Counted from the first letter of the stretch, positions 1 to 7,976 are shown. The stretch is DNA of 19,144 nucleotides from DASZHC01 sp035938215 (GCA_035938215.1 DASZHC010000169.1:1-19144), one strand, 5' to 3'. Numbers and translations: made by a program. Notes: generated by a model not told the origin, from the sequence alone.

Positions 1-170
1 CCGGTCAGTGCCCGGCCGTTGGGTAAGCGGATCCAGCCTTGGGCCCGCTCCAGAGCTTGAATGCAGGGTTTTTCGTCTACGCAGAGCACCAAGGCATTCT
101 CGGGCGGATTCAAATATAGTCCGACCACATCGGCAGCCTTATGCGGGGACCGATCTGAAATTGGTCTGAT
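1..170 (-). pseudogene. IS630-family transposase, internal fragment
   Basis: Read leftward, this frame gives DVVGLYLNPPENALVLCVDE, followed by KPCIQALERAQGW and LPNGRALTG. This is the hallmark stretch of IS630-type DDE transposases, including the VDEK segment that carries a catalytic acidic residue. Recognisable similarity starts near position 165-170. The frame stays open to an in-frame stop at 204-206, and no start codon lies in between. The N-terminal DNA-binding part is therefore missing, and the downstream part runs off the window edge at base 1. I infer a decayed insertion sequence. Whether the C-terminal half survives to the left cannot be seen. Confidence 0.8.
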
Positions 171-203
171 TCTACAGGTTTGAACGAGGACTCTTTGGAT
201 CAA

Positions 204-369
204 CTAGGTGGCATGATCTTCTTCCGGATTCCTGGTATTTTCTTCGTCCATCTTCAACACAAAAAAGTTCTTCTTCGGCTTCGGTTTTTGTTCTGGATGG
301 CGAGCTAGCCAGAGCTTGAGTGCGTCTTGGCGATAGGCTGGTGTTGTGGCCTCGCCATGAACTCGCCTT
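204..369 (-). other. Unidentified open stretch, possible C-terminal tail of a lost gene
   Basis: This 54-codon open stretch lies between two stop codons upstream (370-375) and a TAG at 204-206. It has no usable start codon. It reads like a real protein tail, with segments such as YRQDALKLWLARHPEQ, KPKPKKNFFVL and MDEENTRNPEEDHAT, rich in charged residues. I do not recognise the family. It lies between the IS630 fragment and the IS21-type remains, overlaps the start of the next rightward gene by a few bases, and shares the frame of the IS630 fragment. It may be a scrap of another gene or chance. Nothing else is visible in the gap 171-356, and no clear insertion-sequence terminus could be placed there. 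Confidence 0.25.
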
Positions 370-878
370 CATCATGCAAGTGCCTCCATTGCAGAGAGTT
401 CTTTATTCCCTGCCCGAATAGTCGACACACTCAGCGCTACTGCGCAAAATCCGAGTGTCGCAAGGCCAGCAAGGCCGCTGCCCAAGCCAAGTGGCTCCAC
501 AAGCCGCAAAATCGTTTTTACTTTCGCGGGCCGGAAAATGTTGAGCGGGTGCAATGCTGGCGAGAGCGCCATCCCGGTTACTGGCGCAAAAAGAGACCGT
601 TACAGGCAGATGCGTTACAAGATCTTGCCCCCACTGAAGTCTCACAAAATCAGCCAATTACGATCAATGAGATCGGCCTCTTAGCAGGTGATTTTAGCCT
701 CTGCGAGCCCTCGAAGGCTTCCCGTGCGGGTGCGTTACAAGATCTTGCCTGTGTTCAAGTGCCTCTGCTTGCGGGAGTTGTGTCGTTGCTCATCGGTGAT
801 GCGTTACAAGATCGCTTTGCCACTTTTACCCGGGAACTCGTAGACAGGGGCAAGCGCGTGCTGGCGGCTGAACGCTAA
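357..878 (+). CDS. Zinc-ribbon-like IS21-associated protein, function unknown
   Basis: A 173-residue protein. The N-terminus has a Cys4 pattern, C9-x2-C12 and C29-x4-C34, suggesting a zinc ribbon. A basic conserved-looking stretch follows (about residues 49-76: YFRGPENVERV, WRERHPGYWRKK), consistent with nucleic-acid binding. The C-terminal half is less ordered and contains three copies of the tetrapeptide ALQD, each with the same codons (see repeat entry). I know similar proteins from IS21-type loci but no experimentally defined role, so none is assigned. I chose ATG 357. A TTG at 327 in the same frame would add ten residues (MAIGWCCGLA) that look unrelated to the zinc ribbon. Neither start has a convincing ribosome binding site. 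Confidence 0.6.
   Translation: MNSPSSCKCLHCREFFIPCPNSRHTQRYCAKSECRKASKAAAQAKWLHKPQNRFYFRGPENVERVQCWRERHPGYWRKKRPLQADALQDLAPTEVSQNQPITINEIGLLAGDFSLCEPSKASRAGALQDLACVQVPLLAGVVSLLIGDALQDRFATFTRELVDRGKRVLAAER
611..813 (+). repeat. Three direct copies of a TGCGTTACAAGATC element
   Basis: TGCGTTACAAGATCTTGCC occurs exactly at 611-629 and 731-749. A 14-base version, TGCGTTACAAGATC, lies at 800-813. Copies one and three also share the two bases before, giving GATGCGTTACAAGATC. Start-to-start spacings are 120 and 69 bases. All three are in the same reading frame of the zinc-ribbon ORF and encode A-L-Q-D with codons GCG TTA CAA GAT. Copies one and two contain the 10-base palindrome CAAGATCTTG. IS21-family ends are known to carry repeated transposase-binding sites, so these may be protein-binding sites embedded in coding sequence; that role is inference. 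Confidence 0.7.
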
Positions 879-925
879 AGCGGCCGGCTTTTGGCAGCAC
901 GGCAAACTCTAAGGAACAACCCACT

Positions 926-1369
926 ATGCCCACCAAACGACTTATCGATCCCAGGCGAATGCGCAAAGCCCTTCCGCGCGGATTCGGCTGGATTGACCAC
1001 CGCCTGTTGCGAGACGGTTACCTCAGCCATTGCAGCCCACAGGCTCTGGCGCTGTATGTTCTTCTGGTCTGCGCCTCCGATGCGCAGGGTTTAAGCTATT
1101 ACTCCGGCCCACGCATCGCAGAGTTGTTGCGTCTGGAGCCGGAAGCACTCTCCGGGGCGCGCCGGGAATTGATCGCGTTGGGACTGATCGCCTACCAAAA
1201 ACCTTTCTATCAGCTCCTGAGCATGGAAGGCGAACTGCGGGAGCACAAAAACCAGCCTTCACAACGGCCTGCATCCGTCTCCGAACCCCAACCGATTGGA
1301 GCTATTAGCGCTCTGTCACTCAAAGCGATGGTCGAAAATCTTCTGCAAAAGCAAGGAGTTAAGAAATGA
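926..1369 (+). CDS. IS21-associated helix-turn-helix-like protein
   Basis: A 147-residue protein starting at an ATG with AAGGA ten bases upstream (911-915). Residues about 40-90 (ALALYVLLVCASDAQGLSYY, then IAELLRLEPEALSGARRELI and LGLIAYQ) look like the winged-helix fold of replication-initiator or DnaD-like helix-turn-helix proteins: a helix, a recognition-type helix-turn-helix and a small wing. The C-terminus is polar and probably flexible. It follows the zinc-ribbon gene by 47 bases. Its TGA overlaps the ATG of istA (ATGA at 1366-1369), so it is probably translated together with the transposase gene. It is likely a DNA-binding accessory or regulator of the element. That role is inferred from fold impression and context. 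Confidence 0.6.
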   Translation: MPTKRLIDPRRMRKALPRGFGWIDHRLLRDGYLSHCSPQALALYVLLVCASDAQGLSYYSGPRIAELLRLEPEALSGARRELIALGLIAYQKPFYQLLSMEGELREHKNQPSQRPASVSEPQPIGAISALSLKAMVENLLQKQGVKK

Positions 1370-1764
1370 TCAACTTTGAAACCTATCACGAAGTGCGCCG
1401 TTTGAGCCGAGAGTTGAAGCTGACTCCGGCTCAGATCGCCGCAAAGACCGGACTCAATATCAAGACCATCCGCAAATGGCTGGATAAACCCCGCTACGAG
1501 CCGCGCAGCAAGGGATCCAAGCGCGCAAGCAAACTCGATCCGTATAAAGATCTGATAGTCTCCTGGCTGGAAAAACATCCTTACACCGGAATGCAGATCT
1601 TTGAGCGCTTGCGCTCTGAACATGGTTACACAGGCTCAAGATCCATCCTGCATGACTTCATTGCCACGGTGCGACCGGTCCGCCACCAGGCCTACCTCAA
1701 ACTGGCCTTTGAACCGGGCGATTGCATGCAGATCGACTGGGCCACACACGGGCTGAAAAGTTGA
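1366..1764 (+). pseudogene. istA: IS21-family transposase IstA, truncated
   Basis: The 132-residue product covers only the N-terminal quarter of IstA, which is usually about 400-550 residues. Residues 19-41 (LTPAQIAAKTGLNIKTIRKW) form the helix-turn-helix, followed by the linker region of IstA. The reading ends just after C-M-Q-I-D-W-A, where D124 would be the first Asp of the catalytic DDE triad. The last residues GLKS and the stop appear to come from unrelated sequence past the breakpoint near 1750. The start is an ATG overlapping the previous stop, with AAGGAG at 1353-1358. The product could still bind element ends but lacks the integrase core. Confidence 0.75.
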
Positions 1765-1776
1765 GAATTATACACA

Positions 1777-1806
1777 GAAATATTTTATGTTTCACATAAA
1801 ATTTTC
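1777..1806. repeat. AT-rich inverted repeat in the gap after metH
   Basis: ATTTTATG at 1782-1789 and CATAAAAT at 1795-1802 form an 8-base perfect stem around a 5-base loop. Skipping one bulged base at 1781 extends it to 12 pairs (1777-1789 with 1795-1806). It lies 42 bases past the metH stop in the direction of metH transcription. It could help end metH transcripts, but it is AT-rich and no T-run follows on either strand, so it is not a canonical intrinsic terminator. It could also be a remnant of an insertion-sequence end. Confidence 0.35.
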
Positions 1807-1847
1807 TGACTTATTTCAACTCTGAACTGCTCACGGTCACACGAATA

Positions 1848-4800
1848 TCAAGGAGTCGACACCGCTGCTCCCGCTTCATAATTGAGGTAGGGGCCCAACC
1901 AACGCTCGATCTCTTCAAGCGGCATCCCCTTCCGATGCTGATAGTCCAATACCTGATCCCGACCGATTTTTCCCACACCGAAGTACTTCGCTTCCGGATG
2001 ACCGAAATAAAGTCCGCTCACCGAGGCTCCGGGCCACATCGCGAAACTTTCGGTTAGTCGAATGCCCGCGTTCTTTTCCGCGGCCAGCAGATCAAACAAG
2101 ATCCTCTTTTCGCTGTGATCCGGGCAAGCTGGATAGCCACTGGCAGGCCGAATACCGCGATAGGCCTCTCTGATCAAGTCTTCCGTCGAAAGATTCTCCT
2201 CCCCGCCATAACCCCACTCGGCGCGAACACGTTCGTGAAGGAATTCGGCGAACGCTTCCGCAAGCCGATCTGCAAGCGCCTTGGCCATGATGCTGTTGTA
2301 GTCGTCATGGTCAGACTCGAACTGTTTAGCCAGCGTATCCGTCCCATGTCCTGCGGTTACAGCGAATGCACCAAGGTAGTCGCCCCGGCCCGAATCCCTG
2401 GGCGCGATGAAATCGGCAAGTGAATGACAGTACTGGTTCGCAGGCTTGTCCATCTGCTGACGCAGCATATGAAAGGTAGTCAATATTGAGGACCGCGATT
2501 CATCGCCATAGAGTTCGATATCGTCTCCCACGGCGTTTGCCGGCCAAAAACCGTACACCGCGCGCGCTGTGAAAAGCCTTCCATTCACAATGTCTTGCAG
2601 CAATTTTTGTGCGTCTTCAAAAAGCTGGCGCGCTTGCTGGCCAACCTCAGGATCATCCAAAATCCTGGGAAAACGACCCCGTAGCTCCCAGGTATGAAAA
2701 AAGGGAGACCAATCAATGTAAGGAACCAATTCATCGAGGGGCTGATTTGTGATGACGCGACGACCCGTAAACCGCGGAACGTCGATCCGAGTTGCAGCCC
2801 AATCAATGCGCGTTGCGCGTTCTCTTGCCCGGCCGATCGGGAGGAGTACCTTTCCAGCATTTCTGGAACCATATTCTTCACGCAAGCGCCGCTGGTCGCG
2901 GATGTTCTTATCAACAAAGTCGGGTTTCAATTCGTCGCTAAGCAACGCCCCTACAACTCCTGCCGCCCGGGAGGCATCAAGGACATGGACCGTCGGGCCG
3001 CGATAATTCGGGGCAATCTTCACCGCGGTATGAGCACGGCTGGTGGTCGCGCCGCCAATCAAGAGAGGCACCTCGAAGCGGAGTCGTTCCATTTCCTGAG
3101 CAACGTGCGCCATCTCGTCAAGCGACGGGGTGATCAACCCGCTCAAGCCGATCACATCCACGCCTTCCGCCTTGGCAGTCTCCAGGATTCTTTCCGCCGT
3201 CACCATGACGCCCAGATCAATGACTTCGAAATTGTTGCAGCCCAGAACCACGGACACAATATTCTTGCCGATGTCGTGAACATCTCCCTTCACGGTCGCC
3301 ATCAGAACCTTTCCTTGCGCCCGCTGAACCCGTTGACTCGCCTTTTCCTCTTCCATAAACGGCGTCAGGTAGGCCACCGATTTTTTCATCACACGCGCGC
3401 TCTTAACCACTTGCGGCAAAAACATTTTGCCGGCTCCGAACAAGTCGCCCACGATGCTCATACCCGACATAAGAGGCCCTTCGATGACCGCAATGGGCCT
3501 GCCGTATTTCTGACGCGCTTCCTCGGTATCTTCGTCGATGTAGTCGACGATCCCTTTGACCAATGCGTGTGCCAGTCGCTCATCGACCGGCGCTGATCGC
3601 CAAAGCTCGCTTTTGACCTCAACTTTTGCCGATGTTTTGACCTTTTGAGCAAATTCGACGAGCCGTTCTGTTGCGTCCGGCCGCCGGTTCAGGAGGACGT
3701 CTTCAACGAGCTCGAGCAAATCCTTTGGAATTTCGTCGTAAACCGCAAGCTGGCCGGCATTGACAATTCCCATATCGAGTCCGGCGTTAATGGCGTGGTA
3801 GAGGAAGGCGGCATGCATCGCCTCGCGAACCACATTGTTTCCACGGAACGAGAACGAAATATTGCTGACGCCGCCGCTCACTCGGCAATGCGGCAGGTTC
3901 TCTTTGATCCATCGGGTGGCGGCAATGAAATCAACGGCATAATTGTTATGCTCCTCCAGACCGGTCGCCACCGTCAGTATGTTGGGGTCAAAAATAATGT
4001 CGTCGGCCGGAAAACCGACTTCATCCGTCAAAATCCGGAAAGCTCTGGAGCAAATCTCGACTCGACGCGGGAAATTGTCCGCTTGCCCCTTTTCGTCAAA
4101 AGCCATCACCGCTACCGCCGCCCCGTAGCGTCGGATGAGTCGAGCCTGCTTTTTGAATTTCTCTTCCCCTTCCTTGAGGCTGATCGAGTTGACGATTCCC
4201 TTACTCTGAAGGCATTGTAGGCCGGCTTCCAGGACGCTCCAGCGCGAGCTATCCACCATGAATGGTACGCGCGCGATGTCGGGCTCCGCAGCAACGAGAT
4301 TGAGGAATTTCGTCATTGCGGCCTCAGAGTCGATCATTCCCTCATCCATATTGATGTCGATAAGGTTCGCGCCACCGGCAACCTGCTGCTGAGCAACGGC
4401 TAAAGCGCCGTCATAATCACCGGCCAGAATCAACTTCGAAAATCTCGGTGATCCGGTGATGTTCGTTCGTTCGCCGATCACCGTAAAACTTTGACCTACT
4501 GTATAGGGTTCCAGCCCGCTCAGCCGGGTGGCTCGAGCCAATTCGGGCAGCTTACGTGGCGCCACATTTCTTACGACCGCAGCAAGCGCGGCGATATGCG
4601 CCGGAGTAGTTCCACAGCAGCCACCGACGATGTTCAGCCAGCCGAGTTCCGCCCATTCTCGAAGCTGTGGGGAAAAACTCTGCGGTGTCTCAGGAAATCC
4701 CGTCGGCGACAATGGATCGGGCAGACCTGCATTAGGATAGCAGGAAACATAGATCGGGGCGATTCGCGCAAGCTCTTCAATGTAAGGCCGCAATTCCTTC

Positions 4801-5567
4801 GGACCAAGAGCGCAATTCAGACCGACGCTGAGCAGCGGCGCGTGAGAGATCGAAATCCAGAACGCTTCCGTCGTCTGCCCTGTTAATGTCCGCCCACTCG
4901 CATCGGTGATTGTGCCGGAAGCCATAACCGGAAGCCGGTACCCCAGTTTCTCAAACTGCTCTTCAATTGCGAAAAGCGCTGCCTTCAGGTTGAGCGTATC
5001 GAAAGTCGTCTCAGCGAGGAGGAGATCGACTCCTCCTTCAATGAGCGCGGCGACCTGTGTTTGATAGGCCTCTTTAACCTGCGCCCAAGTCACATCGCGC
5101 TTGCCGGGATCATGGACGTCGCGCGAGATCGAGAGGGTCCGATTTAACGGCCCGATAGAACCGGCGACGTACCTCTTCCGATCCGGATGTCGCTCCATGA
5201 TACGTTCAACCGCATTCCTTGCAAGGCGAGCGGCCGCGCGATTGATCTCCGGTACAAACTCCTGGAGCCCGAAATCCGCCTGAGAGATCGCGGTCGCGTT
5301 GAATGTGTTGGTCTCGATGATATCGGCGCCCGCCTCCAGGTACGCGAAGTGGATGTTCTCGATAATATCGGGATTCGTCAGACACAGAACGTCGTTATTG
5401 TTTTTCAGATTGATCGGATGGCCGGCGAACTGCGTGCCGCGATAATCCTCCTCCTGGAGCTTCAGCTGCTGGACCATGGTGCCGAGTGCGCCGTCGAGGA
5501 TAAGGATCCGCTTTTGCAGAGCGTCGACGATATCGAAGGAGTGAGCTTTGGGCAGTTGTGTATCCAT
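1848..5567 (-). CDS. metH: Cobalamin-dependent methionine synthase
   Basis: MetH transfers the methyl group of 5-methyltetrahydrofolate through cobalamin to homocysteine, making methionine and free tetrahydrofolate in the cytoplasm. At 1239 residues it matches the full four-module enzyme (about 1227 in E. coli). The homocysteine domain starts with LILDGALGT, and its zinc ligands are C252, C317 and C318 (GGCCGTTPAH). The folate domain starts at TVIGERTNITGS (362-373). The cobalamin domain has GDVHDIGKN, with H764 as the lower axial ligand. The C-terminal reactivation domain has RPASGYPACPDH, with R1140 contacting S-adenosylmethionine. It lies 60 bases downstream of the ubiA-like gene in the same direction. 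No cobalamin riboswitch fits in that gap. The ATG at 5565-5567 has no clear ribosome binding site but gives the family's usual N-terminus. Confidence 0.97.
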   Translation of the reverse strand: MDTQLPKAHSFDIVDALQKRILILDGALGTMVQQLKLQEEDYRGTQFAGHPINLKNNNDVLCLTNPDIIENIHFAYLEAGADIIETNTFNATAISQADFGLQEFVPEINRAAARLARNAVERIMERHPDRKRYVAGSIGPLNRTLSISRDVHDPGKRDVTWAQVKEAYQTQVAALIEGGVDLLLAETTFDTLNLKAALFAIEEQFEKLGYRLPVMASGTITDASGRTLTGQTTEAFWISISHAPLLSVGLNCALGPKELRPYIEELARIAPIYVSCYPNAGLPDPLSPTGFPETPQSFSPQLREWAELGWLNIVGGCCGTTPAHIAALAAVVRNVAPRKLPELARATRLSGLEPYTVGQSFTVIGERTNITGSPRFSKLILAGDYDGALAVAQQQVAGGANLIDINMDEGMIDSEAAMTKFLNLVAAEPDIARVPFMVDSSRWSVLEAGLQCLQSKGIVNSISLKEGEEKFKKQARLIRRYGAAVAVMAFDEKGQADNFPRRVEICSRAFRILTDEVGFPADDIIFDPNILTVATGLEEHNNYAVDFIAATRWIKENLPHCRVSGGVSNISFSFRGNNVVREAMHAAFLYHAINAGLDMGIVNAGQLAVYDEIPKDLLELVEDVLLNRRPDATERLVEFAQKVKTSAKVEVKSELWRSAPVDERLAHALVKGIVDYIDEDTEEARQKYGRPIAVIEGPLMSGMSIVGDLFGAGKMFLPQVVKSARVMKKSVAYLTPFMEEEKASQRVQRAQGKVLMATVKGDVHDIGKNIVSVVLGCNNFEVIDLGVMVTAERILETAKAEGVDVIGLSGLITPSLDEMAHVAQEMERLRFEVPLLIGGATTSRAHTAVKIAPNYRGPTVHVLDASRAAGVVGALLSDELKPDFVDKNIRDQRRLREEYGSRNAGKVLLPIGRARERATRIDWAATRIDVPRFTGRRVITNQPLDELVPYIDWSPFFHTWELRGRFPRILDDPEVGQQARQLFEDAQKLLQDIVNGRLFTARAVYGFWPANAVGDDIELYGDESRSSILTTFHMLRQQMDKPANQYCHSLADFIAPRDSGRGDYLGAFAVTAGHGTDTLAKQFESDHDDYNSIMAKALADRLAEAFAEFLHERVRAEWGYGGEENLSTEDLIREAYRGIRPASGYPACPDHSEKRILFDLLAAEKNAGIRLTESFAMWPGASVSGLYFGHPEAKYFGVGKIGRDQVLDYQHRKGMPLEEIERWLGPYLNYEAGAAVSTP

Positions 5568-5625
5568 GGCACTGAAGAAAGGAGGGTACCATCTAGGGGC
5601 GGGGCGTGCAACGGATAGATTGACT

Positions 5626-5643
5626 CATCAAGATGTCTTGATG
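5626..5643. repeat. Palindrome at the ubiA-like stop codon
   Basis: CATCAAGATGTCTTGATG is two perfect 8-base arms around TG. As RNA it would fold as 7 pairs with a 4-base loop. It overlaps the stop codon of the ubiA-like gene and lies just upstream of metH. No T-run follows in the direction of transcription, so it is not a standard terminator. It might weaken read-through into metH or protect the upstream message, which is conjecture. Confidence 0.35.
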
Positions 5644-6491
5644 GATCGCAGAAAAATGTCCGCCGCAACCGCCACCACGAATACCACACTCACAAATGCG
5701 TTACTCTGGAAAAAGGCTTTGTTGATGCCCGCAATATCAAGTCGAGCAGCCGCCCGATGCTCGTAAACCAATGCGCCGAGAACCAGAAGAAGCGCAGCGA
5801 AGTAGACCTTCCCCAACCCTCCAACCATCCCGAAAACAAACAGGCAGCCAAGTAAAATGGCATGCATCACCTGCGCCAGGCGCAGACTGGCAGCAATACC
5901 GTATTTGACCACCATCGAACCCAATCCTTTGCTGCGGTCGAACTCGTAGTCCTGAATCGCGTAAATCAGGTCGAAGCCGATCAGCCAAAAAAGTACGCCG
6001 GATCCCAAAACCAGCGGAGGAAGCGCAAACCGCCCTTTCACAGCGAGCCAGGCGCCAATCGGTGCGATCCCCAGCGCCAACCCGAGAAAGACCTGTGTAA
6101 ACGAAGTAAACCGCTTCGTGAGCGAATAGAAGTAAACAATAGCGAGGGCGAAAGGAGACAGAAGAAAACAAAGGGAATTGATAAACCAGCAAACCAGAAT
6201 AAAAGCCGCGGATGGGAATACTACGAGCGACCAACCAACCCGCTTGGATACCAGCATGTGCCTTGCCGCCGTGCGCGGGTTCTCCTTATCAATCTCCCAA
6301 TCGGCCATGCGATTGAATGCCATCGCGGCCGTTCTGGCGAGGACCATTGCCAGGAGGATGAGAGCCACGACCCGCACGGAGGGCAAGCCTTGCGCAGCGA
6401 CAATCATCGACCCGATCGCAAACGGCAAAGCAAATATCGTGTGCGAAAATCGGATGAATTTCAGAATTCTCTCGAGGCGGTCACAAAACAT
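5628..6491 (-). CDS. ubiA: UbiA-family polyprenyltransferase (quinone biosynthesis)
   Basis: A 287-residue membrane protein with about eight hydrophobic helices. UbiA enzymes attach a polyprenyl chain to an aromatic acid during quinone synthesis. Both Asp-rich Mg-diphosphate motifs are present: N-R-M-A-D-W-E-I-D near residues 60-68, followed by KENPRTAAR, and Y-A-I-Q-D-Y-E-F-D in the second half. The set LGLALGIAPIGAWLAV is also typical. The subtype resembles the UbiA-like group found in menaquinone-making bacteria, so the substrate may be a futalosine-pathway naphthoate (MqnP role) rather than 4-hydroxybenzoate; the sequence cannot decide. I chose ATG 6491, overlapping the ndh stop by 11 bases. 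A GTG at 6506 with GAAGG upstream would add five basic residues. Tight overlap with ndh suggests one transcript. Confidence 0.88.
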   Translation of the reverse strand: MFCDRLERILKFIRFSHTIFALPFAIGSMIVAAQGLPSVRVVALILLAMVLARTAAMAFNRMADWEIDKENPRTAARHMLVSKRVGWSLVVFPSAAFILVCWFINSLCFLLSPFALAIVYFYSLTKRFTSFTQVFLGLALGIAPIGAWLAVKGRFALPPLVLGSGVLFWLIGFDLIYAIQDYEFDRSKGLGSMVVKYGIAASLRLAQVMHAILLGCLFVFGMVGGLGKVYFAALLLVLGALVYEHRAAARLDIAGINKAFFQSNAFVSVVFVVAVAADIFLRSIKTS

Positions 6492-7797
6492 CTTCCGCCG
6501 GCGCACGCTGGCCTTCTTTGGGCGGCACGGCGGGCCGGAACCCTCTGTAGCTCAGTCGCGCGCCATGACTGTAGGTGATATAGGCCCACGCCCATTGGAA
6601 GAAGATGACAATCTGATTTCGAAGCTCGACGATAAAAAGCAAGTGAATCAGCAGCCAACTCAACCAGGCGAGAAATCCGCTCAACTTAAGGAACTTAAGA
6701 TCCGCAATCGCCTTGTTTCGACCGATAGTTGCCATGCTGCCCTTGTCCCAGTACTTGAACGGTTTCGATGGGCTTCCCATAGCTCGGGCCATGATATTCC
6801 GAGCGGCATGTTCCCCGGTTTGCATCGCGAATGGTGCTATGCCCGGAAGCGGCTTTCCACCCTGGTGCGAAAAATTGGCTACGTCGCCGATAGCAAATAT
6901 CTCGGGATGACCCGGGACGCTCAGGTCTTCATTGACGATTATCCGGCCCTGGCGATCGGTTTCTCCCAACTGCTTTGCGAGAGGCGAAGCAGCATTGCCG
7001 GCTGCCCAAACCACTGTGCGCGCGCGAATAAATTCGTTCTCGAGCTGAACTCCGTCCCCGGTAACACCGAGTACCTTCGTGCCAACCTTCACTTCGATAT
7101 CCAGCTTACCAAGCTGCTTGAGAGCCGACTCACAGAGAACATCGTCGAACATCGGCAGAACCTTTGGCGCGGCATCGAGTAGAACGATGCGCGCTTGCTT
7201 TGTCTGAATTTTCCGAAAATCGTGCACAAGCGTTCGTTTTGCCAGCTCCGAAATTGACCCGGCCATTTCCACACCCGTTGGGCCGGCCCCGATGACTACG
7301 AACGTCAGTCCGGCTTGCTGGAGTTCGGGATCAGTGGCAGTTTCGGCGATCTCAAAGGCATTCAAGATGCGGCGACGCAACTCCAGCGCATCCGAGAGAT
7401 TTTTCAACCCGGGCGCGAAGGCCTCCCAATGATCATTGCCGAAATAGGAATGGCGCGCGCCGGCAGCAAGAATCAAGTAGTCGAAAGGGTATTGCAACGC
7501 GCTGGTGTGCACTATCTTTCCGGTGGCATCGATTGAATCCACACGACCCATCACAACACGAATATTTTTCGCCTCCTTCAGAATGGCTCGTATCGGCTGG
7601 GCAATGTCGGCAGGGGAGAGCATCGCAGTAGCCACCTGGTATAACAATGGCTGAAACAAGTGGTGATTCGTGCGATCGATCAGAGTGACGTCTAGCGGCT
7701 GATGGGCCAATATTCTGGCGGCATACATGCCACCGAAGCCGCCGCCAATAATAACGACTTTTGGGTTGCTGCTCGTATCTTGAGCGGGGGTTTCCAT
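6481..7797 (-). CDS. ndh: Type II NADH dehydrogenase (NDH-2)
   Basis: NDH-2 is a single-subunit flavoprotein on the inner face of the membrane that passes electrons from NADH to quinone without pumping protons. The 438-residue length fits the family. Seen here: the FAD-binding VVIIGGGFGG (14-23), the NAD-binding VIGAGPTGVEMAG (168-180) and the second FAD contact FAIGDVANF near residue 315. A hydrophobic C-terminal segment (about 370-405, rich in Trp and Leu) should anchor it to the membrane. The ATG has AAGGAG nine bases upstream (7807-7812), a firm start. It is first in a leftward block with the ubiA-like gene and metH, and is divergent from the complex I operon. Confidence 0.93.
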   Translation of the reverse strand: METPAQDTSSNPKVVIIGGGFGGMYAARILAHQPLDVTLIDRTNHHLFQPLLYQVATAMLSPADIAQPIRAILKEAKNIRVVMGRVDSIDATGKIVHTSALQYPFDYLILAAGARHSYFGNDHWEAFAPGLKNLSDALELRRRILNAFEIAETATDPELQQAGLTFVVIGAGPTGVEMAGSISELAKRTLVHDFRKIQTKQARIVLLDAAPKVLPMFDDVLCESALKQLGKLDIEVKVGTKVLGVTGDGVQLENEFIRARTVVWAAGNAASPLAKQLGETDRQGRIIVNEDLSVPGHPEIFAIGDVANFSHQGGKPLPGIAPFAMQTGEHAARNIMARAMGSPSKPFKYWDKGSMATIGRNKAIADLKFLKLSGFLAWLSWLLIHLLFIVELRNQIVIFFQWAWAYITYSHGARLSYRGFRPAVPPKEGQRAPAEDVL

Positions 7798-7930
7798 TAA
7801 TTTCTTCTCCTTGGTCTCGAGCTATTTCTCGGTCGCTTTCTACAAATATTGCCGCAAGAAGGAAATAAAAAGCGTCAATTTTTCTCGCTTGGCGGTTTGG
7901 CGCCCGGGGATGCGAGTAGAATCCTTGAAA

Positions 7931-7949
7931 AGCGAGGCGCGGCCTCGCT
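7931..7949. repeat. GC-rich hairpin in the ndh leader
   Basis: AGCGAGGC (7931-7938) and GCCTCGCT (7942-7949) form a perfect 8-base stem around GCG. Read leftward, toward ndh, it is followed by only a short TTTC, so it is at best a weak terminator or attenuator in the ndh leader. It could also be an operator for a dimeric regulator shared by both directions. Only the inverted repeat itself is seen. Confidence 0.4.
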
Positions 7950-7976
7950 GGATCAAATGAATTTCAAAATTAGCCC

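Larger units (their letters stand above)
357..1764 (+). mobile_element. IS21-type element remnant with two passenger genes
   Basis: Three rightward ORFs in a row form the left part of an IS21-type element: a zinc-ribbon protein, a helix-turn-helix-like protein and the start of IstA. The rest of istA and the whole of istB (the ATPase helper) are missing. The sequence changes abruptly into AT-rich intergenic DNA after about position 1750, then into the 3' end of metH. I recall similar passenger pairs upstream of istA in environmental bacteria, so I treat them as cargo of the element. The outer left boundary was not found. The element cannot be autonomous. Confidence 0.65.

Noticed and set aside
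50..323. CCAGAGCTTGA(A/G)TGC found at 50-64 and 309-323
   Set aside because: The 14 of 15 match does not extend on either side and the copies lie in different reading frames; probably chance.
2694..3596. Rightward 300-codon open frame
   Set aside because: It lies antisense within metH, whose protein is unmistakable over this stretch. The translation has no family resemblance and reflects codon bias.
5568..5627. Possible cobalamin riboswitch before metH
   Set aside because: The gap is only 60 bases, too short for the roughly 200-base element, and no B12-box-like sequence was seen.
6178..7182. Rightward 334-codon open frame
   Set aside because: It is antisense to the ndh and ubiA-like genes, crosses their junction, and resembles nothing known.
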